64,000 nucleotides of DNA from Saccharomycopsis fibuligera x Saccharomycopsis cf. fibuligera (GCA_001936135.1 CP012818.1:2232001-2296000), one strand, 5' to 3'. Positions 10,483 to 21,693 are shown, counted from the stretch's first letter. Notes: generated by a model not told the origin, from the letters alone. A program made the numbers and translations.

Positions 10483-10723
10483 ATGAGAAATTCGTCTAGA
10501 AAGCTGCTGAAATTGAGACTGAGACGAATGCTCTTTTTTTTCTTTTGCATTTGCTTTTTTCGTTTTTCGTTCTTTGGGTTGTTTTGTCTTGTTGGAGGCG
10601 CGCACTGAGCAATATTGGCGGATGCGTGAAAATATAGATGGGTCTGTAGGGGGACTCTAAGCCAATGTTGGGCAGTGGTCAGTGGGAAAAAGAAAAAGAA
10701 ACAGAAAGAGATCATCGCACAAG

Positions 10724-10755
<32 letters not shown>

Positions 10756-10955
10756 CGGACATTGGCGCACGTGACTCTCTTCAGAGGCAACTTTTTTTTT
10801 TTTTTTTTTTTTTTTTTTGGTGGGAGCTGGGCGCTGCGCTTTGATACTATATAGCACAGTACGGGAAGGCGCTGGGCTGGTACGGTTGGCGACGCTGAGT
10901 AAACCACAGTAAGCCAGCTCGATACTGTGCACCACTACCATCAACACACGGCAGG
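10483..10955. promoter_or_regulatory. divergent ASR1-like / RDS3 promoter with paired A31 and T27 tracts
   Basis: An A31 tract (10724-10754) and a T27 tract (10792-10818) face each other as an inverted pair around 37 bases that contain the E-box CACGTG (10768-10773, followed by AC). A TATATA box (10848-10853) lies about 100 bases before the RDS3 ATG. Poly(dA:dT) is known to exclude nucleosomes and CACGTGAC suits Cbf1-type factors. A shared bidirectional promoter is therefore likely (inference). Confidence 0.65.
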
Positions 10956-11421
10956 ATGTCACGTCACCAGGTCGACCTTGTTATGTGCTACAAGCAGCCC
11001 GGCACACACGTCGGCAAGCTCTGCGACAAGTGCGACGGGCGCTGTCCCATTTGCGACTCGTACGTGAGGCCAACCGAGGAGGTGCGCATCTGCGACGAGT
11101 GCGCCTTTGGCAATTTTGGCAGCAAGTGTATCATCTGTGGCAACCAGGTATGTATTTTGCCGGCGTTGGCGCTGAGACAGGACAGCCGGCGGCAGCACCG
11201 CTAGTGCACTACAAAAAAAATAAATTAAAATAAAAATAAAAATAAAATAAAGTATAGTAAAAAAAAAGCCCTTACTAACAGCCTCCCAGGGCGTTTCCAG
11301 CGCGTACTACTGCTTTGAGTGCGTGAGAACAGAAAAGAACAGAGACGGATGCCCGAAGGTCACGACCATCGGGTCCAGCAGAAGCGATTACTACTACGAA
11401 AAGAAAAAGCGAATTCAGTGA
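10956..11421 (+). CDS. RDS3: Rds3/PHF5A, SF3b splicing factor (split by one intron)
   Basis: Two exons, 10956-11147 and 11290-11421, join in phase to give 107 residues, the same length as S. cerevisiae Rds3. Exon 1 starts MSRHQVDLVMCYKQPG and has the zinc-binding repeats CDKCDGRCPICDSYV and CDECAF, then CIICGNQ. Exon 2 adds GVSSAYYCFECVRTEKNRDG and ends in KKKRIQ. The cysteines make the trefoil zinc knot of PHF5A. The protein sits in SF3b of the U2 snRNP and helps place the branch-point adenosine. Without splicing the reading frame would end shortly after NQ in unrelated sequence. Head-to-head with the ASR1-like gene and convergent with MRPL51. Confidence 0.95.
11148..11289 (+). other. spliceosomal intron in RDS3
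   Basis: 142 bases, starting GTATGT and ending CCCAG, with an exact TACTAAC branch point at 11273-11279, ten bases before the 3' splice site. Phase 0. Confidence 0.95.
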
Positions 11422-11584
11422 CAGAGCAGCGGCAAAGGCGGCCGAGCCCGGCCGCAGAGCACGAAATAGAAACACAAAGGTTTTGTATATATACACGGGA
11501 TGTACTATAGCTATGGTTCAAATGTACGGAGTGTTCGCGATCACGACAGCCGCGCGATACAGCAGAGGGAAGGGCGGGAGCCCT

Positions 11585-11665
11585 TTGTAGCGCTTTGGGT
11601 CTTTGGGCCCGGGGTCTTTGGATCCTGGGTCTTTAGATCCTGGGTCTTTAGATCTTGTGTCTTTG
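11585..11665. repeat. degenerate ~15-bp tandem repeat at the MRPL51 3' end
   Basis: About four imperfect copies of a unit of the form GGTCTTTAGATCCT. They begin in the MRPL51 3' flank and run across its stop codon at 11648. Confidence 0.7.
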
Positions 11666-12144
11666 GCTTGGATCAACATGCATTGGCGACCATATGCCCC
11701 TTGCGCTCTCGTTGAGACTGTGCACGGCCTGCTTGTACTTGCTCAACTGTTCGCCGGAGCTCGTTCTCAAGATTTCTAGCTTGTTGTTCACGACATCCAA
11801 GTTCATGTTTTTCACACAGATGGCCTTGGTCTTGCCGTTGTTGTAGTGCCCCTTTATCACCGGATGGCCGCTCTTCTGCACCAAATGGATCTGTATATTC
11901 TGGTTCTGCTTGGCAAAGTCGACAAACTTCTTGGACCTGATGAACTCTTTTATCCCCTTGGAGCTGCCGCCCCAGTTGCAGTACTGCAAGGTGATCTTGT
12001 TGCACTTTGCGATGTTAGTAAATCAAACTGTCGGCGCTTGTACTGCTGGTTTTTCTCCTTGTGTCGGAGCATACGTACCGGAAGAATAAAGCTCTTCAAG
12101 CCGTTCAAGGCCACGGACGTCTTGGCGATCGGTTTCACTGGCAT
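11648..12144 (-). CDS. MRPL51: mitochondrial ribosomal protein mL43 (Mrpl51), split gene
   Basis: Exon 1 is 12144-12079 (22 codons, MPVKPIAKTSVALNGLKSF then ILP). Exon 2 is 12004-11648 (CNKITLQYCNWGGSSKG onward). Joined, they give 140 residues, the length of S. cerevisiae Mrpl51. The join recreates the family motif PC-x-KITLQ-x-CNWGG, which is strong support for the splice. Exon 2 carries the thioredoxin-like mL43 fold (KSGHPVIKGHY, KAICVKNMNLDVVNNKL) and the C-terminal RGIWSPMHV. The protein belongs to the mitochondrial large ribosomal subunit. The first residues (MPVKPIAKTS) are basic, as expected for mitochondrial import. Convergent with RDS3 and divergent from NPL6. Confidence 0.93.
12005..12078 (-). 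other. spliceosomal intron in MRPL51
   Basis: 74 bases on the minus strand, starting GTACGT, with TACTAAC followed by ATCGCAAAG as the 3' end. Phase 0. A second AG nine bases on would delete three residues, and the family alignment favours the first. Confidence 0.9.
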
Positions 12145-12519
12145 CTTTGGCGTTGCGTAGTGTTTGTCGTTGCCGCGCTGTTAATGTCTAGAGCGTCGTC
12201 TGTCTCTTCAGCTGTCTCTTCAGCTGTCTCTTCAGCTGTCTGTTATCTTCTGTTCTGCCCTTTTTTTTTTTCGTCTCAATTTTTTTTTTCCCGCTTTGCT
12301 CTGGCGGCTCACGGGGTTACCCTGCGTGGCATCCAGCGACCGCCTTTACTTTCGTTTCACCTTGATCCTTGTTTTGTTTTTCCTCCATCGCCAAGGGCGC
12401 CAAAAAGCACCAAACAAGACCGCTACGGATACATCCACAACGCGTGTGTATCTGTTGCTGCAAACACCACGCCTCATCAGTGGCAAATTTCCGCGCACAT
12501 ACAGCGACGCTAATCAGAC
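12145..12519. promoter_or_regulatory. divergent MRPL51 / NPL6 promoter with 12-bp tandem repeat
   Basis: Contains about three and a half copies of CTGTCTCTTCAG (roughly 12198-12243), followed by short T tracts (12260-12292). No gene seen. Confidence 0.6.
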
Positions 12520-14862
12520 ATGTCCGGCGAAAAAGAAGAAGAAGAGACCCTCGACGTCCCAGAGTTCGAGAAGAACCTTCCGGAAAACACGACGGTAAAC
12601 CCTTCTCCGACTGCTTTTGTGGTGCACAATCCAAACGTTAGCAGCAGACAAGTCCACTTGCACTCCACATCCAGCCACTCGGTGCCTGTCAATCTCCCTC
12701 CGTATCCGTTCCCCAAGGAAGACTTTGTCAACTTTAGCAAAAACCAACCGCCAAAGTATAACAACAACATTGCGATAAGAGACGAGTACTTGCAGATCAA
12801 GTTCGACCCGCTAGGAGAGAAAAAAATATCCAAAAATGGGTTCTTTTTTGATCATGAAAAGAACGAAAGAATAGTGGTGTCGACGTTCACATTGCCGGGC
12901 AAAGGCAAAAAGTTGTACGTGATGGCCACAGATATTTCCAAAGAATTGCAGTTCAGAGATTCTTACTTGTTTCTCCATAAAAACAAAACGTTGATCAAGT
13001 ACATTGCCAACGAAGCCGACAAGGCATTCTTGATCAAAAACGGAATTTTGCAGTCGGTATTCAAGTCGAGAACCATTGGGGTGGTGACGTTCCGTTCGCT
13101 ATATTTGATTTACGGTGCTAGATTGTTGAAAAAGGGAAAAAGGTTAGCTGACGATTACTGGGAGGAATTGGGCAGAAACGAAGGCTTTACTGAAAACGAC
13201 CCGGTGGTTCACACCGTCCACCATTCTTCAAATAGCGATAACCTGAATAAGCTGGACGGAGCCGGCGCTGGCGGCTCAGGCAGCGGCGGGAACCATGGCG
13301 ACAATTACAGCAAAATAGATTTGAAAAACATCAACAAGAAATTGTTCGGGGGCGCCGATCAGCAAGGAGGGTTGAACAGCAAACTAAGCAACTATTATGC
13401 CGATATTCCGGCCAATGTTCCAATACCAGTGAGCATGGAAAACCATCCCTTTATCACTAATGTCAAGTTCAAACAGTATGACGAGCCTCAGTATAGATTG
13501 AAGTATCCGCAGCGGCAATATTTGAACAACATGCTTTTAGCAGAGCCTTCCAATGAGGTGAAACAGAATTATCTACTTTCTTCGGGAATAACCAATTCGC
13601 CAATTTTGACCAAGCCGTTGATCACGTTCAATGCTAGTGGGCAGGTATATGAAAATACCTCTGCAGTGATAACGTCCCCCGGTGGCTCTGTACCTTCGTC
13701 AATCACTTCCAGCTTACTAAACAATGAAAATTTGATTAGTTCTAATGGCGACAATATATATTATGTCAGTTGCTTACAGGGACAAGGTATTGCCGGTGCA
13801 ATCAATTTGAGCAAAAACATTGTTTCGCCAAACTATAGGCTTCCGGTAAATGATCGAAACGAAACTGATAAGACCAAATTGGAAGAATTGTTGAATAGCA
13901 TACCATTAAGTAATAGTGAGGATCTTATTGGCAAGAAGTCAAATGTGGGATTAAAGTTTTACCAAGTCAACAATGTAATCGAAAAAGTAATAAACTTGCA
14001 GAAAGACGAGTCTTTGAACAATACGGAAGAAGCCAAACAAGCGGATTCAGAACCTAAACCCGAAGTGCATGCACCGGCGAAAACAGAACAGGAAAAGCCA
14101 GCGGTCAAAATTGAAGCTTTTGACCTAGATGATAATACTGAAGATTTGAAAGTGAAGGGAAAAGGTGCCTCAATTAAAAAGGTCAGAAGCCTTGAGTATG
14201 CGCATAATGCTACTTCTTTCAATCAAAATGTAAGCAACTATGGTAAACTTCGGTCTAGTCAATGGAAATATTACTGGTTTGATAAAACTGGTGGGTACAG
14301 TTTGTTGAAGAAAAACTTAAAGAAGAAAGCCTTACAAGAATATGGGAAACAGCAGCAGACTAAGCCTCAGCAGCTTCAGCAGCCTCAAACCAATCTGGAG
14401 GCCAAGCCGCAATCACAATTAAAAGAAACCAGTAACGACAAGCAAGGTTCTGCTGAAGGCAATAGTACCAAGGAGTCAAAAGAAGAAAAAGAAGAAGAAA
14501 TTAAACCAATTGAAGGTCCATATTTCAAATACACTATTGTTCCGAAATCTCACAAGCGTAAACGCGAAGGTAACCAGCAACATCAAAAACCAAATAATCT
14601 AGTGGAACTAGACTTGAATGAAGATAGTGATTCAGAAGTAATAGACGAAAAAGTGGCGTATCTTCCATTGAATTATCCAATCTCTTTAGAGGAAAGAAAT
14701 AAGCTCGAAAAGGAGAAACAACAACTTCTCGAACATTACAAAACCAGCCACACTGAATCACAAGAGTCCGAACTTGATTTGAGCAAAATCGAATTTCAAC
14801 ATATGCTCAAGACTAAAACCATCAAGCGTAGACGATTCAATCCGAATGCCGTCATAAGTTGA
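12520..14862 (+). CDS. NPL6: Rsc7/Swp82-family chromatin-remodelling subunit
   Basis: 780 residues from a clean ATG. Residues ~60-225 hold the fungal Rsc7/Swp82 domain: GFFFDHEKNERIVVSTFTL, PGKGKKLYVMATDISKEL, RDSYLFLHKNKTLIKYI, SRTIGVVTFRSLYLIYGARL and DDYWEELGRNEGF. This domain is known from RSC7 (Npl6), in the RSC nucleosome remodeller, and from Swp82, in SWI/SNF. A second short conserved patch near residues 305-340 follows (NVPIPVSMENHPFI and QPQY-type residues). The rest is low complexity with Gln- and Lys/Glu-rich tracts, ending in basic IKRRRFNPNAVIS. Npl6 is my first choice; Swp82 is possible and only a family tree would separate them. Base composition drifts from GC-rich at the start to AT-rich past about 13.4 kb within one gene. 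Confidence 0.75.
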   Translation: MSGEKEEEETLDVPEFEKNLPENTTVNPSPTAFVVHNPNVSSRQVHLHSTSSHSVPVNLPPYPFPKEDFVNFSKNQPPKYNNNIAIRDEYLQIKFDPLGEKKISKNGFFFDHEKNERIVVSTFTLPGKGKKLYVMATDISKELQFRDSYLFLHKNKTLIKYIANEADKAFLIKNGILQSVFKSRTIGVVTFRSLYLIYGARLLKKGKRLADDYWEELGRNEGFTENDPVVHTVHHSSNSDNLNKLDGAGAGGSGSGGNHGDNYSKIDLKNINKKLFGGADQQGGLNSKLSNYYADIPANVPIPVSMENHPFITNVKFKQYDEPQYRLKYPQRQYLNNMLLAEPSNEVKQNYLLSSGITNSPILTKPLITFNASGQVYENTSAVITSPGGSVPSSITSSLLNNENLISSNGDNIYYVSCLQGQGIAGAINLSKNIVSPNYRLPVNDRNETDKTKLEELLNSIPLSNSEDLIGKKSNVGLKFYQVNNVIEKVINLQKDESLNNTEEAKQADSEPKPEVHAPAKTEQEKPAVKIEAFDLDDNTEDLKVKGKGASIKKVRSLEYAHNATSFNQNVSNYGKLRSSQWKYYWFDKTGGYSLLKKNLKKKALQEYGKQQQTKPQQLQQPQTNLEAKPQSQLKETSNDKQGSAEGNSTKESKEEKEEEIKPIEGPYFKYTIVPKSHKRKREGNQQHQKPNNLVELDLNEDSDSEVIDEKVAYLPLNYPISLEERNKLEKEKQQLLEHYKTSHTESQESELDLSKIEFQHMLKTKTIKRRRFNPNAVIS

Positions 14863-15547
14863 AACTGATAGCTGGTAATATTAACAATAGTGACAGCTTT
14901 AGTGGTAGTAGATTATTCTGGAACATTTTGATGTTTTGCTGCTTTAGGTCAATAGATGTTATTACTAGCTATAATACATGAACTACGTATACATACATCA
15001 TAAGATCATATAGGCTGTGTGCTATTAATGTCTCGCATATATGTCATCAATTTAAACATTTTTGCGGTTCTAGCTATATGGACTGCGTCAATTGCATCAG
15101 TTATATATAATAGCAAAATTAGAGCCAGTCAAAGTGGGCGATCTTTATCAACCAAAGTGGCGGTTTCACAATAATGCTTTGCTTTGCAGTGTTTTTATGT
15201 AACTGTATGCACGATGGGCTGTCATGCAGCAACTTTTTGTTTGCTATGCTGGCCACGCTGCTTACGCTGCTAAGGCAAGGATTTCGTCATGGTTGCTGAA
15301 CTATGAACTCATTCCACTTGTTTCCGTTGAGTGAAACTGTGACATACCGTATTTTACCATAAACTGAAACTAAAAAGGACAAGCCCCTTTTTTTTGAAAC
15401 AAAGTTAGAGAATATTGATATATAAATACCAGTTGCAACGTCCTGTCATTTCTTTTTTTTTTCTCTTGTTGTAAAACGTTAGTACTCTTTACTTTAGCAT
15501 CTATCCCCCTTTTACTCAACATATTTCTAGAATTAACCATAATAACC
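14863..15547. promoter_or_regulatory. HSP12 promoter region with STRE and TATA box
   Basis: The stress-response element core CCCCT (15384-15388) lies about 30 bases before a TATA box (TATATAAATA, 15419-15428), which is some 120 bases upstream of the HSP12 ATG. A second C-rich CCCCCT occurs nearer the ATG (about 15506). This matches Msn2/4-type stress control known for HSP12. The left half is the NPL6 3' flank, with nothing further seen. Confidence 0.7.
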
Positions 15548-15922
15548 ATGTCCGACAAACTTAGAAAGGATTTCAGCACTAAGCTTGATGAAAAGATCAC
15601 TCCAGATAGCCAAAAGACTGCTGGTCAACAACTAAAGGAGAATGTCACTGACCAAGTTGACAAACTTGGCTCCAAGGCTCAACCAGAAAGCGAAAAGTCG
15701 CACATTCAAAAAGTTGCCGACAGCTTCCAGCAAGGCGTTGATGATGCTAAGAAACAAAGCACCGATGGCAAACCATTGACACAAACTGCTGGTGAATATG
15801 TCGAAAGTGCCAAGAAGTATGTCAATGATGCTATTGAAAACTTCACTTCCGGCCAACAAAACGTCAAAGACTCTTCCGCTACCACTAGCACCACTGGTGC
15901 TGGTTCTACAGGCACCAAGTAA
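15548..15922 (+). CDS. HSP12: Hsp12-type small stress/membrane protein
   Basis: 124 residues, hydrophilic, Lys/Asp/Gln/Ser-rich, without cysteine or tryptophan. It begins MSDKLRKDFSTKLDEKITPD and keeps the Hsp12/Wh11 family segments PDSQKTAGQQLKENVTDQVD, KVADSFQQGVDDAK and AGEYVESAKKYVNDAIENF. Hsp12 is unfolded in solution and forms amphipathic helices on membranes, protecting them under heat, osmotic and stationary-phase stress. The C-terminal Ser/Thr/Gly tail is longer than in the 109-residue S. cerevisiae protein. The strong promoter (STRE plus TATA) fits stress induction. CUG-clade yeasts often have several copies; only one is here. Confidence 0.9.
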   Translation: MSDKLRKDFSTKLDEKITPDSQKTAGQQLKENVTDQVDKLGSKAQPESEKSHIQKVADSFQQGVDDAKKQSTDGKPLTQTAGEYVESAKKYVNDAIENFTSGQQNVKDSSATTSTTGAGSTGTK

Positions 15923-18345
15923 ATTCAACTGCAATTCTAAATTTTTAAAAATTTATTGCTGGTTAGCTGATGATAGCAGCATAATATATAGAAAACTTTT
16001 ACCATTCGATTGGTAAAGTTTGTTTTTGGTTTAACAAATATATGAAGTGTATGTGATTTTCTTTTAAAGCAAAAGTCATATTGTAGTTATAATGCCTATT
16101 AGAGGCAATAAAAACACCAAATTACAAGTGGAGGAAAAAAAACTGAGTTCAATTACCTTTACATCATTAACCTTTAAAAAAGAATTCAATTTAGATATGC
16201 TATAATCATTTTAAAGGGTAAAAGTTAATAGTCAGCGACATAATTTGCATTTGTTATCTGGATTGTGACAGTCTGATTGACCGTACCCCAGAAAATAATT
16301 GATTGTTTATGTGCGTTACCGTTGGTCAACACGAACCGGCAGGTCCTTCTGTTGTAACAACAAAATTACTGTGTTATGAGCACGGAAAGAACATGAAGAT
16401 GCGTACACCAAATTGGCGGAGTTTTTGTAATATGAGCCCCTGAGAATATGCATACTCCATTTTTATGGGTTAATTTACAAAGATGTTATGTGCCCGCGTG
16501 CTCCGGAAAAATAGGTTATACTTCAAGAACTTGTGAGATTGACGAAGTCGTTGGTCTAATAATGAGACAGCAAATGCTATTTTCAAGGAAATAACAGGTC
16601 TGAGGAGAAAGAAGTTGGAACTGTTTATAGAGGCTACTGATTCCTCAATAGCCTAAGCTATTCAAAGTTAAAGTTTTCCAATTTTCAGATTAGAAACAGC
16701 TTGGTGCCACTCAAACTTCCTTGACCATTGAAAAGTTTGCAAGTATATTACTCAACTTCTTTAAAAGTGCTAGTGTAAATTACTTACAAAGATTAATTTG
16801 TTTGTTACGAGGTTGGCAGCACTGCAGTCGTTTGACCGTATGATAGATCCATGGCCTTGTTGTAAGTTCTACAACCTTGTCGTAAGTTCTACAAGGCTGC
16901 TGAATTCGAAATACTTGGACTCAGTGCCCCTGGAGCTATTAGAAATGGAAAAAAATTTAACGGATATTTTACCTTTACATAAAGTATAGCCTCAATATAT
17001 ATATTTGGCTCGGTAACGTTCAAGAACTCCGAACGACATACTGTTGTTCGGCGAGTTTCCGCCAAGGATCACCATGGGTAAGATAAGATTTAGGATCTTG
17101 ATAACGCTCGGAGTGTTTCTGATTCGCCGATCCCGAGATTGCTGCTTTGCAAACTTCCCAGTAAATGTACTATCTACCCACAGTAAAATATAACTAGATA
17201 GACAATAAAGTTGCTTAAAATTGAGAAAAGGAATTTCTCCTGGCCAAAGGCCCCCCGTTAACTTCCAACTGCGGTAGCTCAGATTGTCCTCGAGGAGTTC
17301 AAAGCAGTGCAAATTAAACTGCATTTCAGAAGTATAACGTACAATTTAAAGACGTACTCAACTCACTGATTCCTTCTGCTCTTATATTGCAAGCATTACT
17401 AACTATAGCTTTTGGGTTTCCGTTACGTTCTTTATTCTGCAGACGATTGCTGCCATCGTGCCGACATATGTCGTATAGTAGCCCGAACATTCCGCAATAC
17501 CTGTATACAGACCCATCGTAAAGACCCTAGTTTTCTCGGAAATTGTCTCGGCCTCGGTTCACAAAAATCGAGGCAGGACAATGCGTTGTGGTGTCAGTGG
17601 ATGCGCACATCAGCAACGTTTATTTACATTCAAATTAATGGCAAAATCTGACATTTCCCGTTAATGCCCTGTCCTTTCAAAAAAGCCTGCAGCCTGCGTA
17701 GTAACCTGAAAGCCGCTGTTTTTGAGGCCGCTGTTAGTCTTCAAAGTACAACTCGAAAGACATTGCAACGAAATAAATTGGACTACTCACATGATAGAAT
17801 AATCTCAAAATGTAGCATTTCTAGCAGCTGGTAAAGAGACAACAATATTGCCATGTGTCCAGCTCAACTTACCTGACTGCCAGGAAAGTGGCAGAGTGCG
17901 GCTAATACAGGCAAAGGCGGCCAGCCATTGCTTGTTCGGGTTGCAGCCCTGTCTGCCCCCAGCTTCCCGTCTGCAGTAAGCTTGCAGCTGGTCGTTTGTC
18001 TAAGTTTGATTGTTTCTTATCTATTGCTATCTTCAGCCAATCACAACCACAAACACTCTGCATGTACCACAATGGGGGACGCTATGCACCGGCCTGTATT
18101 TTTTTATGGGCTACCAAACATCATCATCTTTAGATCAACTACTCTGTAAACATTTTCGATGAATAGCTTGACAGTGGTGCGCTTGTTATTTTTTGTTTCC
18201 TCTCCTTTCATGTCTGGACAGCAGCTATATTCCTAAGATCTTCTGAAGCTTCAGCGTTCTTTCGTTTCCTACAGTGCTGTGTTTATTGATTTTATCACTA
18301 GATTTTACCCAAATTTAGAATAACACAAAATAAAATATTTTTTGG

Positions 18346-18379
<34 letters not shown>

Positions 18380-18455
18380 ACACAATCATAGTTATTGCTT
18401 TTTCTACTGTACTACATTCATAGGATATTAGCACAGCTCATAGGATTTCATAATC
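15923..18455. promoter_or_regulatory. 2.5 kb region upstream of GATA regulator
   Basis: No credible gene. Two GATAAG-type sites are visible: 17082-17087 on plus and 18016-18021 on minus (CTTATC). They could allow auto- or cross-regulation by GATA factors (inference). A 20-bp unit is tandemly duplicated at 16855-16874 and 16875-16894 (19 of 20 bases identical), each copy carrying TAAGTTCTACAA. An A31 tract (18346-18376) lies 80 bases before the ATG. Confidence 0.55.
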
Positions 18456-21308
18456 ATGGATCAGATACCTGACCTTGTGTCAGCTCAAAAAAATAACGGC
18501 AGTCATAACAGAAGCAACAGTCTTGGAAATGGTTACAATAATAATAATGATAATAACAATGACAAAAATAGAAACAACAGATACCTTATAGATAGCGAAA
18601 ATGCCATTGCCGATAGCCCTGCTCCTACTGAGGATCACTTTGGCTCGGCAGAGTCATTATGGAAAATGTATCATAGGGCCAAAGCTTCGTTGCCGTACAA
18701 GGAAAGAATAGAAAACTTGAGCTGGAGGATGATGGCAATCAATTTGGAACGTGTAAAACGAACCAAAAGGACACTAGAGGACAAAAGTATGGCTGCAGAA
18801 GATCACCAGCATCGTCATATTCCGTTAGGAGATGATCATATGGATATGGATATACCCATGTGGGACGTAGATCATGATACTCAGCAGCAAAATCATTTCA
18901 ACATCAGCTCCGGCAGTTTGAAGCATGACACATTATTCAACTCGTTTATCAAAACCCCAATATTAAATGGTATAGACATGGACACTTCCTGTTCTCCATT
19001 TATAGAATCGAAAAACAATAATAAAACTGACGAGTTTGACTACATTTCAAACTTGAAAAAGATGACCAATGAGGACGCAAACAAAAATGTTAATATAACT
19101 AGAATTGAGCGAGCAAAAAACCCGGACACGTTAATGTTGAATATTAATGCTATGCACCCTGAATCATTTCCACAAAATTTTCGAGGAATTAACAGCGGTA
19201 ATCAAAACAATAACAATGTTACAGCCAACAAGAACCATAACTTCAATATAAATGAGCAGTCTGTGCAACTGGCCTTTGAAAGTAACATGTTTTTGAACAA
19301 CACTCACGAGAAAAATGCAATGAAAATAGCAAAATCAGCTCACGAAGAGATCAGTTTAGATCACTCAAACGCCTTCCAGTTCACATTGGATCCTTTGGCA
19401 GTTGAAGCCCCTTCAGGGTTACTACCAACTGATTCGCATAACAATGATAATAACAATCGTCAAGATCCTATAGAGAATGAAGAGGATGTTGTAGGTCCTT
19501 CATCAATACTCAACAGTGATATGAACTCTTTTCAAAATACTATGGCATCTTCTTTACCTGAACACATCCCGATGGGCCACCAGAGGAAGTTCTTGATGCA
19601 AGACCCAATGAATCAAAACAACAGCAACAATATTTTTGGCCAAGAACCACAAAGCTTCAATTCTCATCATTCTCATTATTCTCATCATTCTTCTGTAGTC
19701 AATACTACTCAACCATCATTTTTCGATAGTAATGGTGGTAGTAGTACCGAGTTTCGCAATAATGGCCCAAATAGATGGAGTTTTTCTGATGATAGAAGGA
19801 AGACAAATGGTGTTCTGCAGAATGATAGTGAGATACAGCATGAATATCTAATAAACAAAGGAAGCTCAATTTCCCAGCAACAAATAGACAACATCAAAAA
19901 TATTTTTTCATTCAACCCGGATCCTCCATCTTCTAGTAGTAATAATCTTTTTGAATCTTCGGATATTAGTACCCCATTGACTCCTTCATTAAATGGAACT
20001 TCTGCCCAAGGTACCATGACTGGCTCACATAATTTAATGACCAGCCCAAGTGCCCTTAATATGCATCATTCCCATACAGTTCCACCAAAGCCTATTTCCA
20101 TCAGTGGATCAGCCACTTCAAAAACCATAAATTCAAACCCGTCCTCTTTTAATAAATCAGTATCAAGTAGTGTCACTACAATAACTAACTCATTGAGCGA
20201 GATACCAGAGCCTCTCTCACAACCAAAGAAAAAATCCACCACATCAACCAAACTGTCCTCAAATAGCACTTCTAAAAAGAAGTCTAAAAAGAGTGGAAAT
20301 AATAATAATTTCAACGGCAGTAGCAATACGAGAAGCACTGCGGCAGACAACAGCAAAAATGGATTATCTTCCAAGAATCAAAAATTAAGTAATGGTAGTG
20401 TATCAGGGGCGGGAGCAGCAGCATCAGCTGGATCACTAAATGCAGCTCCCCAAGGACCACCAACAGAGTGCACAAATTGTCACACTAAAACGACGCCGCT
20501 TTGGAGAAGGAATCCAGAAGGTCAACCTTTATGTAATGCTTGTGGTTTGTTTTTGAAATTGCACGGAATAGTTAGACCATTATCACTAAAAACTGATGTT
20601 ATCAAGAAAAGGCATCGTGGTAGTGGGTCTAGTTCAAAGGGAGCAGGTTCCAGAAGAATGAGTAATACGAGCAACACTGGCAGTAATAACAATAATAACA
20701 ATAACAGCGGAAATAGCACAAATAATAGCGGTGATGAGAACAATACTGATGCTACTATAAAAAATAATTCTAAGTTATCGAAGGTGAAAAAAGAAAAAAG
20801 TATAGCCTCAAATTCGAATTCAAGTAGTAACTTGTTTGCCCTAACCCAAAATGCAAACTACAGCTTTTCTAAAACTGACCATACGAGAACTAACGGAAAA
20901 AATACGAGTATTAACGGTACCAAAAATAACAACGATCTTGCTCATATAAGGTCCAATTCTACCACAGATTTAGATATTTTGAATAAAAATCTTAGCAAGA
21001 TCAATACCAAGGACCTCATGAATGGAAAACCACATGTTGTGAGAACTTCGCCTAGTGGGTCAGCACTCTCAGCGTTAGCAGACACTAGGGCAAATAAAGT
21101 AGATGTTGCTGGTACTAATGATGGAAATGTGACTCGGCCAGTAGTTCAGCACAGCGCCTCGTCAATTGAAATTGGGAATATTGTCAAGGCACACGATACT
21201 CACATGAGAAACGCTGACAGCTTTGAAAATAACGTTTATGATGCTTCTGCCAGTGGTGACTTTGGTGACGGACAAAATAATTGGGAGTGGTTGCTTAAGT
21301 TTAGATAA
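18456..21308 (+). CDS. GAT1: GATA-type nitrogen regulator (Gat1/AreA type)
   Basis: 950 residues. A single GATA zinc finger has Cys672, Cys675, Cys693 and Cys696 (C-X2-C-X17-C-X2-[19 protein letters not shown]), followed by the basic tail [14 protein letters not shown]. Residues ~64-96 hold the fungal N-terminal motif [20 protein letters not shown] followed by LSWRMMA, known from AreA-like nitrogen regulators. The C-terminus ends WEWLLKFR, resembling the AreA C-terminal WEWL motif that meets NmrA-type repressors, so I prefer Gat1/AreA over Gln3; Gln3 remains possible. Long Asn-, Ser- and His-rich tracts fill the rest. Such factors turn on genes for poor nitrogen sources and are held in the cytoplasm by TOR signalling. 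The long upstream region suits a regulated gene. Confidence 0.8.
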   Translation: MDQIPDLVSAQKNNGSHNRSNSLGNGYNNNNDNNNDKNRNNRYLIDSENAIADSPAPTEDHFGSAESLWKMYHRAKASLPYKERIENLSWRMMAINLERVKRTKRTLEDKSMAAEDHQHRHIPLGDDHMDMDIPMWDVDHDTQQQNHFNISSGSLKHDTLFNSFIKTPILNGIDMDTSCSPFIESKNNNKTDEFDYISNLKKMTNEDANKNVNITRIERAKNPDTLMLNINAMHPESFPQNFRGINSGNQNNNNVTANKNHNFNINEQSVQLAFESNMFLNNTHEKNAMKIAKSAHEEISLDHSNAFQFTLDPLAVEAPSGLLPTDSHNNDNNNRQDPIENEEDVVGPSSILNSDMNSFQNTMASSLPEHIPMGHQRKFLMQDPMNQNNSNNIFGQEPQSFNSHHSHYSHHSSVVNTTQPSFFDSNGGSSTEFRNNGPNRWSFSDDRRKTNGVLQNDSEIQHEYLINKGSSISQQQIDNIKNIFSFNPDPPSSSSNNLFESSDISTPLTPSLNGTSAQGTMTGSHNLMTSPSALNMHHSHTVPPKPISISGSATSKTINSNPSSFNKSVSSSVTTITNSLSEIPEPLSQPKKKSTTSTKLSSNSTSKKKSKKSGNNNNFNGSSNTRSTAADNSKNGLSSKNQKLSNGSVSGAGAAASAGSLNAAPQGPPTECTNCHTKTTPLWRRNPEGQPLCNACGLFLKLHGIVRPLSLKTDVIKKRHRGSGSSSKGAGSRRMSNTSNTGSNNNNNNNSGNSTNNSGDENNTDATIKNNSKLSKVKKEKSIASNSNSSSNLFALTQNANYSFSKTDHTRTNGKNTSINGTKNNNDLAHIRSNSTTDLDILNKNLSKINTKDLMNGKPHVVRTSPSGSALSALADTRANKVDVAGTNDGNVTRPVVQHSASSIEIGNIVKAHDTHMRNADSFENNVYDASASGDFGDGQNNWEWLLKFR

Positions 21309-21693
21309 GTTATCAAATAACTATAATTATGTGCAAAATGTACTCGGGATACTGGGACTAGGACTGAAATTTTGGATTGAAACCGGGCTCAAAATTTTGA
21401 CTGAAGCAAAGCTGTCATAAGATTTTGTGGCTGTAACTAAAAGTTTCAGTTAACTTGTATACTAATTTAATAACTAATTCTTTTTTTTTTTTTTCTTTTT
21501 TCCTCAATATTAATTATTCTTGGTTTATAGGTAATGCAGTCTATGATGGGACGGATGCTAAAATAATCCTTAAACATCTTTTGATGCTAATTGTAAATTT
21601 CAAAACAAGACAAAAAAACAAATAACATTCGTATACGTCAACTATAATACATATTTAATAATAAACCCATTATTTTTTTTTGCTCAATTATTC
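21309..21693. other. convergent 3' intergenic region
   Basis: AT-rich, with a T14 run (about 21481-21494), between two converging genes. Nothing else seen. Confidence 0.6.

Noticed and set aside
9173-10608. 254- and 211-codon plus-strand frames antisense to the ASR1-like gene
   Set aside because: Leu/Ala- or Arg-rich composition typical of reversed GC-rich coding sequence; the RING/PHD frame is clear on minus.
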